Shown here in pieces: positions 1 through 10,461 of a DNA stretch of 34,471 nt. Source of the stretch: Azonexus sp. (GTDB taxonomy: Bacteria > Pseudomonadota > Gammaproteobacteria > Burkholderiales > Rhodocyclaceae); contig JAUYEI010000022.1 of the NCBI GenBank assembly GCA_030691385.1, forward strand, positions 1 through 34,471, read 5' to 3'. Below the pieces are notes generated by a model. It saw nothing but the letters and a program-made list of their open reading frames with translations, was not told where the DNA came from and made no database searches. Numbering within the stretch: position 1 is the stretch's first letter; the number at the start of each line of letters is the position of its first letter. The position numbers and the translations under genes were made by a program.

Positions 1-136
1 CGTCAGGCCAGCGCTTTGCCTTCGGCTTCCTTCAGATTCGCAGTCGCCGGCGACACCCTTGCCGTTCAGCTAACGCTTCCCCTTGTCGGGCGAGTAGAGG
101 TCTTTCACCTCCAAGTAAGTGCGCCCTGCCGGGCGC
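1..136. repeat. Probable dispersed non-coding repeat at the window edge
   Basis: No gene is convincing here. The segment ends in a short palindrome (gcgccc, loop tgcc, gggcgc at 121-136). From memory the sequence resembles a family of intergenic repeats common in betaproteobacteria whose 3' end carries a similar 'ctttcacctccaagt' stretch followed by a gcgccc/gggcgc hairpin. It lies downstream of pnp, beyond the pnp terminator, and is cut by the window start. Repeat status rests on recall and on the palindrome; copy number was not tested. Confidence 0.4.
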
Positions 137-140
137 ACCC

Positions 141-175
141 AAAAAAAACAAAGGGCGCCGCAAGGCGCCCTTTGT
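141..175 (-). terminator. Intrinsic terminator after pnp
   Basis: On the minus strand a perfect 12-bp stem (148-159 with 164-175, loop 160-163) is followed by an unbroken U tract encoded by the A run at 141-147. It lies about 20 nt beyond the pnp stop codon and closes the rimP-to-pnp operon. Confidence 0.93.
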
Positions 176-196
176 ACGTTCAGCCTGGACCGAAGC

Positions 197-2341
197 TTAT
201 TGTTGCTCTTGAGCAGTTTCGTTGGCAATCGGCTGAGCAGCAGCCGTACCTTCGTCAGAAGCAGCAGCCTTCATCGACAGCTTGACGCGACCACGGTCGT
301 CGGTTTCGAGAACCTTGACGCGAACGATCTGGCCTTCCTTGACGTAGTCTTCGACCTTGTTGACGCGTTCCTGAGCGATCTGGGAGATGTGCAGCAGACC
401 ATCCTTGCCCGGCAGCACGGAAACGATCGCGCCGAAATCAAGAATCTTGAGGACGGTACCTTCGTAGATCTTGCCGATCTCGACTTCTGCCGTAATCGCA
501 TCAATACGTGCACGCGCTGCGGCAGCCGCTTCACCGCTGCTGGAAGCAATGGTGATCGTGCCATCGTCCTGAATATCGATCGTGGTGCCGGTTTCTTCGG
601 TCAGGGCGCGGATAACGGCGCCACCCTTGCCGATGACATCACGGATCTTTTCCGGATTGATCTTGAAGGTGTACAGACGCGGCGCGTAGGCCGACATTTC
701 TTCACGCGGGCCGGCTGCAGCTTCCTGCATCAGGTTCAGGATGTGGATACGGGCATCCTTGGCCTGGGCCAGGGCAACCTGCATGATTTCCTTGGTGATA
801 CCCTGGATCTTGATGTCCATCTGCAGCGCGGTGATGCCGCTGGTTGAACCGGCGACCTTGAAATCCATGTCGCCGAGGTGATCTTCGTCGCCCAGGATGT
901 CGGTCAACACGGCGAAACGGTTGCCGTCCTTGATCAGCCCCATGGCGATACCGGCCACGTGCGCCTTGAGCGGCACACCGGCGTCCAACAGGGCCAGACA
1001 GCCGCCGCAAACGGAAGCCATCGAGGATGAACCGTTCGATTCGGTGATTTCCGAGACCAGACGCATCGAGTAGGAGAAATCTTCCGGCTTCGGCAACACA
1101 GCGAGCAGCGCGCGCTTGGCCAGACGGCCGTGACCGATTTCACGACGCTTCGGCGTACCGACACGACCGCATTCACCGGTGGCGTACGGGGGCATGTTGT
1201 AGTGCAGCATGAAGCGGTCGCGGTATTCGCCGGCCAGTGCGTCGATGATCTGCTCATCGCGGTTGGTACCCAGCGTGGCCACAGCCAGCGCCTGGGTTTC
1301 GCCACGGGTGAACAGGGCCGAGCCATGAGTACGCGGCAGGACGCCGGAACGCATGGTGATCGGACGCACGGTACGCGTGTCGCGACCGTCGATACGCGGA
1401 GCACCGCTCAGGATGCGGCCGCGAACGATGGCGGCTTCGATTTCGTGGAACAGGTTGCCGACGGTGTTTTCGTCCGGGGCGCCTTCAGCACCGGTACACA
1501 GCGCGGCAACAGCTTCGGCACGAATGACCTTGACGGCCTGGCTGCGCGTTTGCTTGACGGTGATGCTGTAGGCTTCTTCGAGCTTGGCACCGACCAGAGC
1601 GGACAGGCTGGCGACCAGCGCTTCGTCCTTCGGGGCTGCTTGCCATTCCCATTCCGGCTTGCCGGCTTCTTCAACCAGTTCGTTGATGGCGTTGATCGCC
1701 TTCTGCATTTCGGTGTGACCGAAAACGACGGCGCCGAGCATGACTTCTTCGGATAGCTGGTCGGCTTCGGATTCAACCATCAGCACGGCAGCTTCGGTAC
1801 CGGCAACAACGAGGTCGAGTTGGCTGCCCTTGAGCTGGCTCAGGGTCGGGCACAGGACATACTGGCCGTCGATGTAACCAACGCGGGCGGCGCCGATCGG
1901 GCCGTTGAACGGCACGCCGGAGATGGCCAGGGCGGCAGAAGCACCGATCAGGGCCGGGATGTCGGAATCAATTTCCGGGTTCAGCGACATCACGGTAGCG
2001 ATGACCTGGACTTCGTTGTAGAAGCCATCCGGGAACAGCGGGCGGATCGGGCGATCGATCAGGCGGCAGGTCAGCGTTTCCTTTTCGGAAGGACGGCCTT
2101 CGCGCTTGAAGAAACCACCAGGGATACGGCCGGCAGCGTAGGTTTTTTCCTGATAATCAACGGTCAGCGGGAAGAAATCCTGGCCCGGCTTGGCGCTCTT
2201 GGCGGCAACGACGGTGACCAGAACCACGGTTTCTTCCATGGAAACGAGAACGGCACCACCAGCCTGGCGGGCAACTTCACCGGTTTCGATGGTGACTTGA
2301 TGGGCGCCATAGGCGAATGTTTTTTTCACGACATTAAACAT
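197..2341 (-). CDS. pnp: Polyribonucleotide nucleotidyltransferase (PNPase)
   Basis: A 3'-to-5' phosphorolytic exoribonuclease of RNA turnover, normally trimeric and associated with the degradosome. The 714-aa protein has the usual length and order: two RNase PH cores (about 10-225 and 310-540) around an alpha-helical linker, a KH domain with GXXG loop (IGKGG near residue 570) and a C-terminal S1 domain (about 620-692). The catalytic segment [14 protein letters not shown] is present, with aspartates at about 487 and 493 and lysine at 495, equivalent to E. coli D486/D492/K494. It follows rpsO, the conserved bacterial order. The start ATG has a GAAAGGA-type ribosome site just upstream. An intrinsic terminator lies on each side, so it may be read both from its own promoter and by read-through from rpsO. 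Confidence 0.98.
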   Translation of the reverse strand: MFNVVKKTFAYGAHQVTIETGEVARQAGGAVLVSMEETVVLVTVVAAKSAKPGQDFFPLTVDYQEKTYAAGRIPGGFFKREGRPSEKETLTCRLIDRPIRPLFPDGFYNEVQVIATVMSLNPEIDSDIPALIGASAALAISGVPFNGPIGAARVGYIDGQYVLCPTLSQLKGSQLDLVVAGTEAAVLMVESEADQLSEEVMLGAVVFGHTEMQKAINAINELVEEAGKPEWEWQAAPKDEALVASLSALVGAKLEEAYSITVKQTRSQAVKVIRAEAVAALCTGAEGAPDENTVGNLFHEIEAAIVRGRILSGAPRIDGRDTRTVRPITMRSGVLPRTHGSALFTRGETQALAVATLGTNRDEQIIDALAGEYRDRFMLHYNMPPYATGECGRVGTPKRREIGHGRLAKRALLAVLPKPEDFSYSMRLVSEITESNGSSSMASVCGGCLALLDAGVPLKAHVAGIAMGLIKDGNRFAVLTDILGDEDHLGDMDFKVAGSTSGITALQMDIKIQGITKEIMQVALAQAKDARIHILNLMQEAAAGPREEMSAYAPRLYTFKINPEKIRDVIGKGGAVIRALTEETGTTIDIQDDGTITIASSSGEAAAAARARIDAITAEVEIGKIYEGTVLKILDFGAIVSVLPGKDGLLHISQIAQERVNKVEDYVKEGQIVRVKVLETDDRGRVKLSMKAAASDEGTAAAQPIANETAQEQQ

Positions 2342-2411
2342 ATTTTCCTTTCACTCTCAACACAATTAACAACAATAACAACAACTTACAACTACGAAAA
2401 AACGCGTTCAG

Positions 2412-2450
2412 AAAAAAGCAAAAAAGCGGCCGGGAGAAATCCGGGCCGCT
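2412..2450 (-). terminator. Terminator-like hairpin between rpsO and pnp
   Basis: On the minus strand a 7-bp GC-rich stem (2425-2431 with 2444-2450), extended by three more pairs past one mismatch, is followed by two runs of U separated by GC. It sits 21 nt after the full-length rpsO stop. In other bacteria the rpsO-pnp spacer carries a partial terminator and an RNase III processing hairpin for PNPase autoregulation; which applies here cannot be told. Confidence 0.75.
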
Positions 2451-2471
2451 CTTTCTTGGCTTTAGTCCAGC

Positions 2472-2741
2472 TTACTTACGCAGACCAAGGCGGGTAATCA
2501 GGGTACGGTAGGCGTCGATATTTTTGCCCTAGAGGTAGTCCAGCAGTTTGCGACGCTGATTGACCATGCGCAGCAGACCACGACGAGAGTGGTGATCCTT
2601 CTTGTGTTCCTTGAAGTGCGGGGTCAGTTCATTGATGCGGGCGGTCAGCAAGGCGACCTGAACTTCCGGAGAACCGGTATCGCCCTTGGCGCGCTGGAAA
2701 TCCGCGACGACGCCGGCTTTGACTTCGGTAGTGAATGCCAT
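2472..2741 (-). CDS. rpsO: 30S ribosomal protein S15, interrupted by an in-frame TAG
   Basis: S15 binds 16S rRNA and nucleates the platform of the small subunit. The reading frame from the ATG at 2741 encodes a typical S15 N-terminus ([24 protein letters not shown] is partly visible, then [21 protein letters not shown]) but meets TAG at 2529-2531, codon 71, where a lysine codon (AAG) is expected. After it the same frame continues with the 18 residues normal for the S15 C-terminus ([18 protein letters not shown]) and TAA at 2472-2474, giving exactly 89 codons. So one A/T difference at position 2531 separates this from an intact gene. It may be a sequencing error, a real nonsense mutation giving a 70-aa protein, or a suppressed codon. 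The gene lies between truB and pnp as usual. Confidence 0.93.
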
Positions 2742-2807
2742 TTCAAACTCTCTTTCATGAAAACGACGCCGCCCCGGTTTGATAGAGCAAGCGCCAGTGG
2801 ATAAAAT

Positions 2808-2839
2808 TTTCCGTTGGCGACGGAAAGCGTTGGATTATA
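2808..2839 (-). promoter_or_regulatory. rpsO promoter -10 and leader hairpin
   Basis: On the minus strand a perfect TATAAT (2834-2839) lies just after the truB stop; the -35 region is poor. A 7-bp hairpin (2808-2814 with 2820-2826) follows in the 5' leader. S15 often represses its own translation through leader structures, but this hairpin has not been shown to do that. Confidence 0.5.
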
Positions 2840-2843
2840 TCAG

Positions 2844-3743
2844 TTAATCAGCCAGTTGAACCAGCCGTTTTGGCCACAAACGATCGCCTGAGCCAGGCTC
2901 GCCGATACCGATCAGCTTGCCGTTCGCATAGACCCGAACCTTGCCACTCAGGCCGGTTGGCAAATCAACGGGATTGCCGTGACTGAAACGCTGTGCAGCC
3001 TCACCATCGACACCAAGAATCGGCAAGGTGTGCAACAGCGCATCAACCGGCTTCAGGCGAGCCATGCGCCCTGCTTCATCCAGACCTTCAAGCTCAGCTA
3101 GCGTCACGGCACCATCAAGATCGAGATCGCCAACCCGGGTCCGGCGCAGTGCTGACAGGTGCGCGCCACAACCGAGCGCGGCACCGATATCGGCCGCCAG
3201 CACGCGGATGTAGGTGCCCTTGCTGCACGCCACGCGCAGCATCAGAGAGTCGCCGGCAAAGTCGAGCAGTTCGATGACGTGAATCGTCACCGCCCTCGCC
3301 TCGCGCTCGACCTCGATACCCTGGCGAGCCAGTTCATAGAGCGGGCGACCATCGCGCTTCAGGGCCGAATGCATGGGTGGAATCTGCTGAATATCACCGG
3401 TGAACTGCGGCAGCAATTTCAAAATTGCCGCTTTTTCCGGGTTGACCGTGGAAGTCGCCGTCACCTTGCCTTCGGCATCCCCGGAATCGGTGGTCACGCC
3501 CAGCTTGAGAACGGCTTCATAGGTCTTGTCGGCATTGAGCAAGTCGGCCGAGAACTTCGTCGCCTCGCCAAAACAAAGCGGCAACAAGCCCGTCGCCAGA
3601 GGGTCCAGCGTACCGGTATGGCCGCCCTTGGCCGCCGAGAACAGGCGGCGCGCCTTTTGCAGTGCGTCGTTCGAGGTGAATCCGATGGGTTTGTCGAGCA
3701 ACAGCACACCATCGACCTGTTTCCAGGTCTTCTTGACTTGCAT
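2844..3743 (-). CDS. truB: tRNA pseudouridine(55) synthase
   Basis: Makes pseudouridine 55 in the T loop of tRNAs. The 299-aa protein has the catalytic motif GHTGTLDPLATGLLP with the nucleophile Asp at residue 47, the KTYEA strand after it, and a C-terminal region (about 235-299) consistent with a PUA-like RNA-binding domain. It starts 7 nt after the rbfA stop, so it belongs to the same operon, in the order infB-rbfA-truB-rpsO conserved in proteobacteria. Confidence 0.97.
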   Translation of the reverse strand: MQVKKTWKQVDGVLLLDKPIGFTSNDALQKARRLFSAAKGGHTGTLDPLATGLLPLCFGEATKFSADLLNADKTYEAVLKLGVTTDSGDAEGKVTATSTVNPEKAAILKLLPQFTGDIQQIPPMHSALKRDGRPLYELARQGIEVEREARAVTIHVIELLDFAGDSLMLRVACSKGTYIRVLAADIGAALGCGAHLSALRRTRVGDLDLDGAVTLAELEGLDEAGRMARLKPVDALLHTLPILGVDGEAAQRFSHGNPVDLPTGLSGKVRVYANGKLIGIGEPGSGDRLWPKRLVQLAD

Positions 3744-3750
3744 GGGGCGC

Positions 3751-4122
3751 TTAGTCTTCCGGCGTCAGATCGCTCAGCGCATTGGCCTGATCGATCAACA
3801 GCGACATGCTGGCACCGTGCTCGATGGAGTTGTCGTAAACGAAATGCAACTCCGGCAAGGTGTGAATATGAATACGACGACCCAGTTCGCGCCGAAGGAA
3901 GCCGGACGCCCGCTTCAGACCACGCTCGATCTCTTCCAGATGTTCTGAATTAAGCGTCGCGAAAAACACCTTGGCATGGGCGTAATCCGGCGTCAGCTCA
4001 ACAGCCGTCAGGCTGATCATGCCAACGCGCGGATCCTTCAATTCAGTCCGAATCAGATCGGCAAGGTCGCGGCGAACCTGCTCCGCGACCCGGTCACTAC
4101 GCTGAAATCCTTTTTTCTTCAT
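3751..4122 (-). CDS. rbfA: 30S ribosome-binding factor A
   Basis: A late-acting factor in 30S subunit maturation and cold adaptation. The 123-aa protein has the single KH-like fold signature of the family: R(S/D)[14 protein letters not shown] at the N-terminus, then [25 protein letters not shown]. Its ATG overlaps the infB stop by one base (TAATG), which implies translational coupling. It is followed closely by truB. Confidence 0.97.
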   Translation of the reverse strand: MKKKGFQRSDRVAEQVRRDLADLIRTELKDPRVGMISLTAVELTPDYAHAKVFFATLNSEHLEEIERGLKRASGFLRRELGRRIHIHTLPELHFVYDNSIEHGASMSLLIDQANALSDLTPED

Positions 4123-6833
4123 TACAGCGAGCGTGCCACTTCCTGAATTTCGTAAGCTTCCAGCTGGTCGCCAATCTGGATGTCGTTATTGCCGCGCAGC
4201 GATAGACCGCATTCGAAGTTGGAACGCACTTCCTTGACGTCGTCCTTGAAACGCTTGAGCGAATCGAGTTCGCCATCCCACTGAACAACGTGGTTGCGCA
4301 ACAGACGGACGCGGGAATTGCGCTTGACGAAACCTTCCAGAACGTAACAGCCGGCGATGGCGCCAACCTTGGATACGTTGAAGACCTGACGAATTTCGAC
4401 CATGCCAGTGATCTGTTCACGCTTTTCCGGCGACAACATGCCGGACAGCGCTGCCTTCACCTCGTCCACCGCATCGTAAATCACGTTGTAGTAACGGATA
4501 TCGACACCGAAGGTTTCGGCCAGCTTGCGCGAACCGGCATCGGCCCGGATGTTGAAGCCGATGATGACGGCGCCGGAGGCCTGGGCCAGATTGACATCGG
4601 ATTCGCTGATCGCGCCGACGGCACCGTGGATGATCTGAACACGGACTTCCTCGTTCGAGAGCTTGGCCAGTGTCTGAACCAGAGCTTCCTGCGAACCTTG
4701 CACGTCGGCCTTGACGATGAGCGGCAGGGTCTTGACCTCGCCCTCTTCCATCTGCTGGAACATGTTTTCCAACTTGGCAGCTTGTTGCTTGGCCAGTTTG
4801 ACATCGCGGAACTTGCCCTGACGGAACAAGGCGATTTCACGCGCCTTCTTTTCGTCGGTGAGCACGATGGCTTCTTCGCCAGCGGCCGGCACATCGGACA
4901 GACCGAGAATTTCGACCGGGATGGACGGGCCCGCTTCGCTGATTGGCTTGCCGTTCTCGTCGAGCATGGCGCGAACGCGACCGAAGACCTGACCGGCGAG
5001 CACGACATCGCCGCGCTTGAGGGTGCCGGACTGAACCAGCATCGTCGCCACCGCACCACGGCCCTTGTCGAGACGGGCTTCGATGATCAGGCCCTTGGCC
5101 GGTGCATCCTTCTGCGCCGCCAGTTCGAGCACTTCGGCCTGAAGCAGAACCTGCTCGAGCAACTCGTCGATACCCGTACCCTTCTTGGCGGAAACCGACA
5201 CGAAGGGAGAATCGCCGCCGTACTCTTCAGGAATGACCCCTTCGGCGACCAGTTCCTGCTTGACGCGGTCCGGATTGGCATCCGGCTTGTCCATCTTGTT
5301 GATCGCCACTACCAGCGGCACGCCGGCCGCCTTGGCGTGGTGGATCGCTTCCTTGGTCTGCGGCATGACACCGTCGTCGGCGGCCACAACCAGAATGACG
5401 ATGTCGGTCGCCTTGGCGCCACGGGCTCGCATGGCCGTAAAGGCTTCGTGGCCCGGGGTATCGAGGAAAGTGATCATGCCACGGTCAGTTTCGACGTGGT
5501 AGGCACCGATGTGCTGGGTAATGCCGCCGGCTTCGCCAGCAGCCACCTTGGCACGACGGATATAGTCGAGCAGCGAGGTCTTGCCGTGGTCGACGTGGCC
5601 CATGACGGTCACCACCGGAGCGCGCGGCTCGAGCGGTACGTCCTTGTGCTCGACGGACTCCTCAAGGAAGGCATCCGGATCGTCCAGCTTGGCGGCAAGC
5701 GCCTTGTGGCCCATTTCCTCGACCACGATCATGGCCGTTTCCTGGTCCAGAACCTGGTTGATGGTGACCATCGAACCCATCTTCATCATGACCTTGATGA
5801 TTTCGATGGCCTTGATGGCCATCTTGTGGGCCAGATCAGACACCGAAATGGTTTCGGGGATATGAACCTCGCGAACAACCTGCTCGGTCGGCGCCTGGAA
5901 GCTGCCCTGACCATCATCGCCCTTGTGCGACTTCTTGTGGCCGTGGCGGTTGTCCTTCCAGCCGGTAGCGCCATCGGAGCCACGCGTCTTCAGGCCGCCC
6001 TTTTTCTTGCCATCATCGGCAGCGCGACCCTTGTCGCCCTTCTTGCCCGGAGAATCCGGTTTCTTGTGCAAGGTGCCCTTGTCGGCAGCCGGCGCGGCAC
6101 CTTCGCCAGCCTTGGCAGCGGCAGCAACCTGGTGCTTGGCCAACTCGGCAACCTTGGCGGCGGCGGCAGCAACATCAGCCTGCTGACGCATGCGAACCAA
6201 GTCGGCTTCACGTGCCTGTTTCTGACGTAGCTCACGCTCCTGGATTTCGCGCAGGGTCGTGTAACGACGGGATTCGACCTCGCGAGCCTTTAATTCCTTC
6301 TCGCCGATAATCGCGGCGCGGTCCAGAATAACCGGCGCAGGCCTCTCGACGACCACCTCGACCACCGGCTCGACCGGCGCTTCAACGGGGGCCTCGACCA
6401 GCACTTCGACCACCGGTTCAGGAACAACTTCGACCACTGGCTCGGGAACAGACTCCGGTTCCGGCGCCTGTTCGACCACGGGTGCTTCATGCTCAAGATC
6501 GAGCGCTTCGAGTTCAGCCTCCGGCACATGCTCGCCGACTTCGCGTTTCATCAGAACGCGCTTCTTGCGCACTTCGACCTGAACGGTACGGGCGCGGCCG
6601 TGTGAATCGGTCGCCCTGATTTCGGAAGTCGATTTGCGCGTCAAGGTAATCTTGGTCTTCGACTCGTCACCATGCGCACGGCGCAGGTAATCGAGCAGCT
6701 TGGCCTTGTCTTGATCGTTCAGCGCATCGTTGGCACTCTCCTTGCCCACGCCGGCCTTGCTCAATTGCTCGAGCAGGGCCGTAACCGGCATTTTGAGTTC
6801 AATGGCAAATTGTGAAACTGTTGTTGCGGACAT
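4122..6833 (-). CDS. infB: Translation initiation factor IF-2
   Basis: The GTPase that places initiator tRNA on the 30S subunit and promotes subunit joining. At 903 aa it is a long bacterial IF-2. The order is an IF2-N fold (1-50), a charged variable region, a second IF2-N domain (about 325-375), then the G domain with GHVDHGKT at 412-419, DTPGHEAF at 458-465, NKMD at 512-515 and SAK at 548-550, followed by domains II, III and IV. The variable region contains a Pro/Val/Glu repeat (about 118-165; repeated PVVEV and EAPVE units) and an Ala/Lys-rich stretch, both low-complexity. A GGGAGG ribosome site precedes the ATG. It lies 17 nt after nusA. Confidence 0.98.
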   Translation of the reverse strand: MSATTVSQFAIELKMPVTALLEQLSKAGVGKESANDALNDQDKAKLLDYLRRAHGDESKTKITLTRKSTSEIRATDSHGRARTVQVEVRKKRVLMKREVGEHVPEAELEALDLEHEAPVVEQAPEPESVPEPVVEVVPEPVVEVLVEAPVEAPVEPVVEVVVERPAPVILDRAAIIGEKELKAREVESRRYTTLREIQERELRQKQAREADLVRMRQQADVAAAAAKVAELAKHQVAAAAKAGEGAAPAADKGTLHKKPDSPGKKGDKGRAADDGKKKGGLKTRGSDGATGWKDNRHGHKKSHKGDDGQGSFQAPTEQVVREVHIPETISVSDLAHKMAIKAIEIIKVMMKMGSMVTINQVLDQETAMIVVEEMGHKALAAKLDDPDAFLEESVEHKDVPLEPRAPVVTVMGHVDHGKTSLLDYIRRAKVAAGEAGGITQHIGAYHVETDRGMITFLDTPGHEAFTAMRARGAKATDIVILVVAADDGVMPQTKEAIHHAKAAGVPLVVAINKMDKPDANPDRVKQELVAEGVIPEEYGGDSPFVSVSAKKGTGIDELLEQVLLQAEVLELAAQKDAPAKGLIIEARLDKGRGAVATMLVQSGTLKRGDVVLAGQVFGRVRAMLDENGKPISEAGPSIPVEILGLSDVPAAGEEAIVLTDEKKAREIALFRQGKFRDVKLAKQQAAKLENMFQQMEEGEVKTLPLIVKADVQGSQEALVQTLAKLSNEEVRVQIIHGAVGAISESDVNLAQASGAVIIGFNIRADAGSRKLAETFGVDIRYYNVIYDAVDEVKAALSGMLSPEKREQITGMVEIRQVFNVSKVGAIAGCYVLEGFVKRNSRVRLLRNHVVQWDGELDSLKRFKDDVKEVRSNFECGLSLRGNNDIQIGDQLEAYEIQEVARSL

Positions 6834-6850
6834 ACTTTGCTACCTCCCGC

Positions 6851-8323
6851 TCACTCGAACCAGTGAGCCCGTGCCGTCAGAATGAGTCCCTTGGCACGCT
6901 CGTCGTCGATGCCGGTCATTTCCGTCAATTCATCTACCGCCAGTTCCGCGAGATCATCGCGGGTCTTGACGTCGTGACCTGCCAGTTTCGCGGCCAATTC
7001 CTTGCTCATTCCCTCGAGACCCATCAGGTCCTCGGAAACATTTTCCAACTTTTCTTCGGTCGCAATCGCTTCCGTCAGCAAAACATTGCGGGCACGATTG
7101 CGGAGTTCATTGACGATTCCCTCGTCCAGCCCGTCAATTTCCAGCATTTCAGCCAGCGGCACATAAGCCACTTCTTCCAGCGACGAGAAGCCTTCCTCGA
7201 TCAGCAGATCAGCCAGCTCTTCGTCGATGTCCAGCTTTTCCATGAAGGTGACGCGGGTCACGGCGTATTCGGCTTCGGACCTCTTGGCCGACTCGTCCTG
7301 GGTCATCAGATTGATGGTCCAGCCGGTCAGATCGGAAGCCAGACGAACATTCTGACCGTTACGTCCAATGGCAATAGCCAGGTTGTCTTCATCGACCACG
7401 ACGTCCATGGCATGCTTTTCTTCATCGACCACGATGGAAGAAACCTCGGCCGGCGACAGAGCGCCGATCACGAACTGGGCCGGATCAGCCGACCACAGGA
7501 CGATATCGATGTTCTCGCCGCCGATTTCGTTACGCACGGCAGTGACGCGCGAACCGCGCAGGCCGACGCAGGTACCGATCGGGTCGACACGCGGGTCGTT
7601 GGACTTGACGGCGATCTTGGCGCGCAGACCGGGGTCGCGGGCACAGGCTTTCAATTCCATGAGGCCGTCGGAGATTTCTGGCACCTCCATGTCGAACAGC
7701 TTGATGACGAATTCCGGCGCCGTACGCGACAGGATGATCTGTGGGCCGCGGGCATTGCGGTCAATGCGCAGCAGGTAGGCACGAATGCGGTCGCCGATGC
7801 GCAGGTTTTCCTTGGGGATCATCTGGTCGCGCGGCAGCAGGGCTTCGATCTTGCCGGCTTCGACAATGGCGTTGCCACGCTCCATCCGCTTGATGGTGCC
7901 GGAAACGACATGCTCCTTGCGATCGAGGAAGTCAGACAGGATCTGCTCACGCTCGGCATCGCGAATTTTTTGCAGAATGACCTGCTTGGCGGCCTGAGCA
8001 CCGATGCGACCGAAGTCGATCGGCTCGAGGCCTTCTTCAAGCGTGTCGCCGGATTCGATTTCCGGATCGTCTTTCTGGGCTTCGGACAACGGAATCTGCA
8101 CGTACTCGTTGACGTATTCGTTGTCCGGCACAACCTGCCAGCGACGGAAGGACTCGTAGATGCCCGTACTGCGATCAATCGACACGCGCACTTCGGCCTC
8201 GTCGTTGATGCGCTTCTTGGTGGCCGACGCAAGGGCCAGCTCAAGGGCGCCAAAAACGATTTCCTTGGCAACATTCTTTTCGCGGGCGAGTGCATCAACC
8301 AGCAGCAATATTTCACGGCTCAT
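6851..8323 (-). CDS. nusA: Transcription termination/antitermination factor NusA
   Basis: Binds RNA polymerase and modulates pausing, intrinsic termination and antitermination. The 490-aa protein has the NusA N-terminal domain (1-125, beginning [15 protein letters not shown]), an S1 domain (about 135-200), two KH domains (second one with [14 protein letters not shown] near 305-320) and two C-terminal acidic repeats (about 365-420 and 440-490), the long form typical of proteobacteria. The start has a strong AGGAGG site. It follows rimP by 21 nt and is probably under the same leader control. Confidence 0.98.
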   Translation of the reverse strand: MSREILLLVDALAREKNVAKEIVFGALELALASATKKRINDEAEVRVSIDRSTGIYESFRRWQVVPDNEYVNEYVQIPLSEAQKDDPEIESGDTLEEGLEPIDFGRIGAQAAKQVILQKIRDAEREQILSDFLDRKEHVVSGTIKRMERGNAIVEAGKIEALLPRDQMIPKENLRIGDRIRAYLLRIDRNARGPQIILSRTAPEFVIKLFDMEVPEISDGLMELKACARDPGLRAKIAVKSNDPRVDPIGTCVGLRGSRVTAVRNEIGGENIDIVLWSADPAQFVIGALSPAEVSSIVVDEEKHAMDVVVDEDNLAIAIGRNGQNVRLASDLTGWTINLMTQDESAKRSEAEYAVTRVTFMEKLDIDEELADLLIEEGFSSLEEVAYVPLAEMLEIDGLDEGIVNELRNRARNVLLTEAIATEEKLENVSEDLMGLEGMSKELAAKLAGHDVKTRDDLAELAVDELTEMTGIDDERAKGLILTARAHWFE

Positions 8324-8344
8324 GGGCTAAAACCTCCTAGTCCT

Positions 8345-8791
8345 TCAGTCGAAACGAGGCACCAGACGTGCCTTCTCGATATTATTGAATTCCAGTTCCA
8401 GATCATCTTTGGCGAGGCGCAGACCGACCTTGCCATCCTTGCAGCCCAGCAGTTCGCCCTGGAAGTTCCGGCGACCACCGTGCGGAATGCGCAGCTTGAT
8501 CTGGATTTCCTGCCCGGCAAAGCGCTCGAAATCATCGGCCTTCTTGACGACGCGATCGAGGCCCGGCGAAGAAATCTCGAGACGGTCAAATTCGAAGTTT
8601 TCCACTTCGAAAACACGGGTTAGCTGATTCGAGACCTTGGCGCAATCTTCAACATCGATCCCGGCAGCACGACCCGGCGCGTCGATGAAGACACGAATCG
8701 TCCGGCCGCGCGGCGACATCTCGACATCAACGAGTTCATAACCCAGACCGACAACCGTCGTCTCCAGCAGTGCGTTTAAATCCATAGCCAC
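8345..8791 (-). CDS. rimP: Ribosome maturation factor RimP
   Basis: Needed for 30S subunit maturation. The 148-aa protein shows the family pattern: GYELVDVEM in the N-terminal domain, then DCAKVSNQLTRVFEVE and EISSPGLDRVVKK, and an SH3-like C-terminal domain (about 92-148). The start is either GTG at 8791 or ATG at 8785; no clear Shine-Dalgarno sequence precedes either, because the leader upstream is taken up by a U-rich terminator-like hairpin. First gene of the rimP-nusA-infB operon. Confidence 0.95.
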   Translation of the reverse strand: MAMDLNALLETTVVGLGYELVDVEMSPRGRTIRVFIDAPGRAAGIDVEDCAKVSNQLTRVFEVENFEFDRLEISSPGLDRVVKKADDFERFAGQEIQIKLRIPHGGRRNFQGELLGCKDGKVGLRLAKDDLELEFNNIEKARLVPRFD

Positions 8792-8795
8792 AAAT

Positions 8796-8816
8796 AAAAA
8801 ATGGGCGAAACGCCCA
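8796..8816 (-). terminator. Attenuator-like terminator in the rimP leader
   Basis: On the minus strand a 6-bp stem (8802-8807 with 8811-8816, three-base loop) is directly followed by six U residues, ending 4 nt before the GTG start of rimP. It lies downstream of the predicted operon promoter, so transcripts must pass it to reach rimP-nusA. It could be a NusA-responsive attenuator; the function is inferred. Confidence 0.7.
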
Positions 8817-8869
8817 CCTCATGAAAAAAAGATGCCCCGCCAAAAACGACGGGAGGAACAAACCCGTGA

Positions 8870-8898
8870 ATTATAACGGATTTATTCCCCTTCGACAA
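8870..8898 (-). promoter_or_regulatory. Promoter of the rimP-nusA-infB operon
   Basis: On the minus strand the -10 box is TATAAT (8870-8875) and the -35 box is TTGTCG (8893-8898), separated by 17 bp. It lies in the gap between the rluB stop and the rimP start, about 80 nt upstream of rimP. Confidence 0.75.
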
Positions 8899-8903
8899 TC
8901 GAT

Positions 8904-9929
8904 TTAGCTGCTCTCAGGGCCCTTTCGGGGCGCCGGCGCGTTGTTTTCGAGGTCGCGAAGCAGCATTTTGATTTCAACCTCTTTGAGCTCGCGTGCCATG
9001 CCGCGTTTCAATTGCGGCGGCAGCACGAACGGGCCATAGCGCACGCGGATCAATCGGCTGACCGTAACGCCGACCGCCTCGAACATGCGCCGCACTTCAC
9101 GGTTGCGGCCTTCGAAAATCGTCACGCGGTACCAGTGGTTGGCGCCCTCGCCGCCACCGTCGTGCAATGTCCCGAAATTGGCCCGGCCATCCTCGAGTTC
9201 GACACCATGCAGCAATTGCTGCTGGGCTTCGAGCGTCAGTTCGCCGAGCACGCGCACCGCGTACTCGCGAACCAGTTGCGAGCTCGGGTGCATGAGTTTG
9301 TTGGCCAGATCGCCGGAGGTCGTAAAAATGAGCAGGCCGGAGGTATTGAAATCGAGGCGACCAACGTTGATCCAGCGCCCACCGCGCATGCGTGGCAGCG
9401 CGGCAAAGACCGAAGGACGGCCATCCGGATCGTCGCGCGAAACGATTTCGCCTTCCGGCTTGTGGTACATCAGGACGCGCGGCGGACGGGTGCTGCCGGT
9501 GAAGCGGATATTGATCAGCCGGCCGCCGATCTTGACCTTGTCGGTCGGCACGACGGACTGGCCGATGGTCGCCACGACACCATTGACGGTGACCTTGCCG
9601 GCAGAAATCCACTCTTCCATTTCGCGGCGCGAACCGACGCCGGCCTGAGCCAGAATCTTCTGCAGACGCTCCGGCTTGGCTTCGACAACGGCCTTGCCAT
9701 TGCGCGCGATGTTGCCGCGACTGGCCCGGCCGGTCGCTGGCAACGCGGCGCGACGACGCGGCTTGGGCGCCTCGACCACTTCTTCGGCCTCGGGCGCTTC
9801 CTGGCGGGCATCGCGGGAGGTTCGGCCGCGGGGTGGCGCATTCCCACGGTCAACCGGAATTTCCGGCCTTTTTTGAAATCCGCCCGGCTTGCTGGCGGAA
9901 CGGAGAGGTGTGCGTTTATTGGTTTTCAT
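8904..9929 (-). CDS. rluB: 23S rRNA pseudouridine(2605) synthase, RluB type
   Basis: RsuA/RluB-family enzyme that modifies the 23S rRNA peptidyl-transferase region. The 341-aa protein has a basic, disordered N-terminal extension (1-85), an S4 RNA-binding domain (about 87-135, [21 protein letters not shown]) and the catalytic domain with [11 protein letters not shown], catalytic Asp at residue 193. Assignment to RluB rather than RluE/RsuA rests on length and on linkage to scpA-scpB, which is conserved in many bacteria. Its start overlaps the 3' end of scpB by 14 nt. Confidence 0.93.
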   Translation of the reverse strand: MKTNKRTPLRSASKPGGFQKRPEIPVDRGNAPPRGRTSRDARQEAPEAEEVVEAPKPRRRAALPATGRASRGNIARNGKAVVEAKPERLQKILAQAGVGSRREMEEWISAGKVTVNGVVATIGQSVVPTDKVKIGGRLINIRFTGSTRPPRVLMYHKPEGEIVSRDDPDGRPSVFAALPRMRGGRWINVGRLDFNTSGLLIFTTSGDLANKLMHPSSQLVREYAVRVLGELTLEAQQQLLHGVELEDGRANFGTLHDGGGEGANHWYRVTIFEGRNREVRRMFEAVGVTVSRLIRVRYGPFVLPPQLKRGMARELKEVEIKMLLRDLENNAPAPRKGPESS

Positions 9930-10461
9930 AATTCAGCTCCAGTGTCTGGGCGATTTGTTCAAGTGGCGGCAGTTCGCTGACGCTGCGCAATCCCAGATCA
10001 TCGAGAAATTGCTTGGTAGTGGCAAACAGGGCCGGCCGGCCCGGTGTTTCGCGATGGCCGACAACGTCGATCCAGCCGCGCTCTTCGAGTGTTTTGACAA
10101 CGTTGGTATTGACCGCAACGCCACGGATTTCCTCGATATCACCGCGCGTCACCGGCTGCCGATAGGCGATGATGGCCAGGGTTTCGAGGACGGCACGCGA
10201 GTATTTCGGTGGCCGTTCCGGGTTCAAACGTTCAAGGTAGGGCAGGTATTCGGCCCGCGTCCGGAAGCGCCAGCCGGAGGCGAGCTGGATCAGCTCGACC
10301 GGACGTTCGGCCCATTCCTCGCGCAACTCGTCAAGCAGCTTGCGCAGGGTATCGGTCGACAGCTCCTCGTCGAACATCTTTTTCATTTCGCTTGGCGACA
10401 TCGGCTCGCGCGCGGCGAGCAGGGCTGCCTCAAGCACTCTCTTGACCTGGCTCGGTTCCAC
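9916..10461 (-). CDS. scpB: SMC-Scp complex subunit ScpB
   Basis: Winged-helix (kite) subunit of the SMC-ScpAB condensin that organises and segregates chromosomes. The 181-aa protein has the two winged-helix halves of the family, with the conserved segment [27 protein letters not shown] in the middle ([16 protein letters not shown] is the most telling part) and [18 protein letters not shown] near the end. It overlaps scpA by 32 nt at its start and rluB by 14 nt at its end, so all three are translated from one transcript. Confidence 0.96.
   Translation of the reverse strand: MEPSQVKRVLEAALLAAREPMSPSEMKKMFDEELSTDTLRKLLDELREEWAERPVELIQLASGWRFRTRAEYLPYLERLNPERPPKYSRAVLETLAIIAYRQPVTRGDIEEIRGVAVNTNVVKTLEERGWIDVVGHRETPGRPALFATTKQFLDDLGLRSVSELPPLEQIAQTLELNYENQ

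Noticed and set aside
16..285. 89-codon frame at the window start
   Set aside because: It runs through the dispersed repeat, the pnp terminator and the pnp 3' end; such translations are typical of the repeat and not of a gene.
4290..6230. Long plus-strand frame opposite infB
   Set aside because: Antisense shadow of IF-2, with no recognisable motif or ribosome site.
6812..8623. 603-codon plus-strand frame opposite nusA and rimP
   Set aside because: Antisense shadow; spans two certain genes and their junction.
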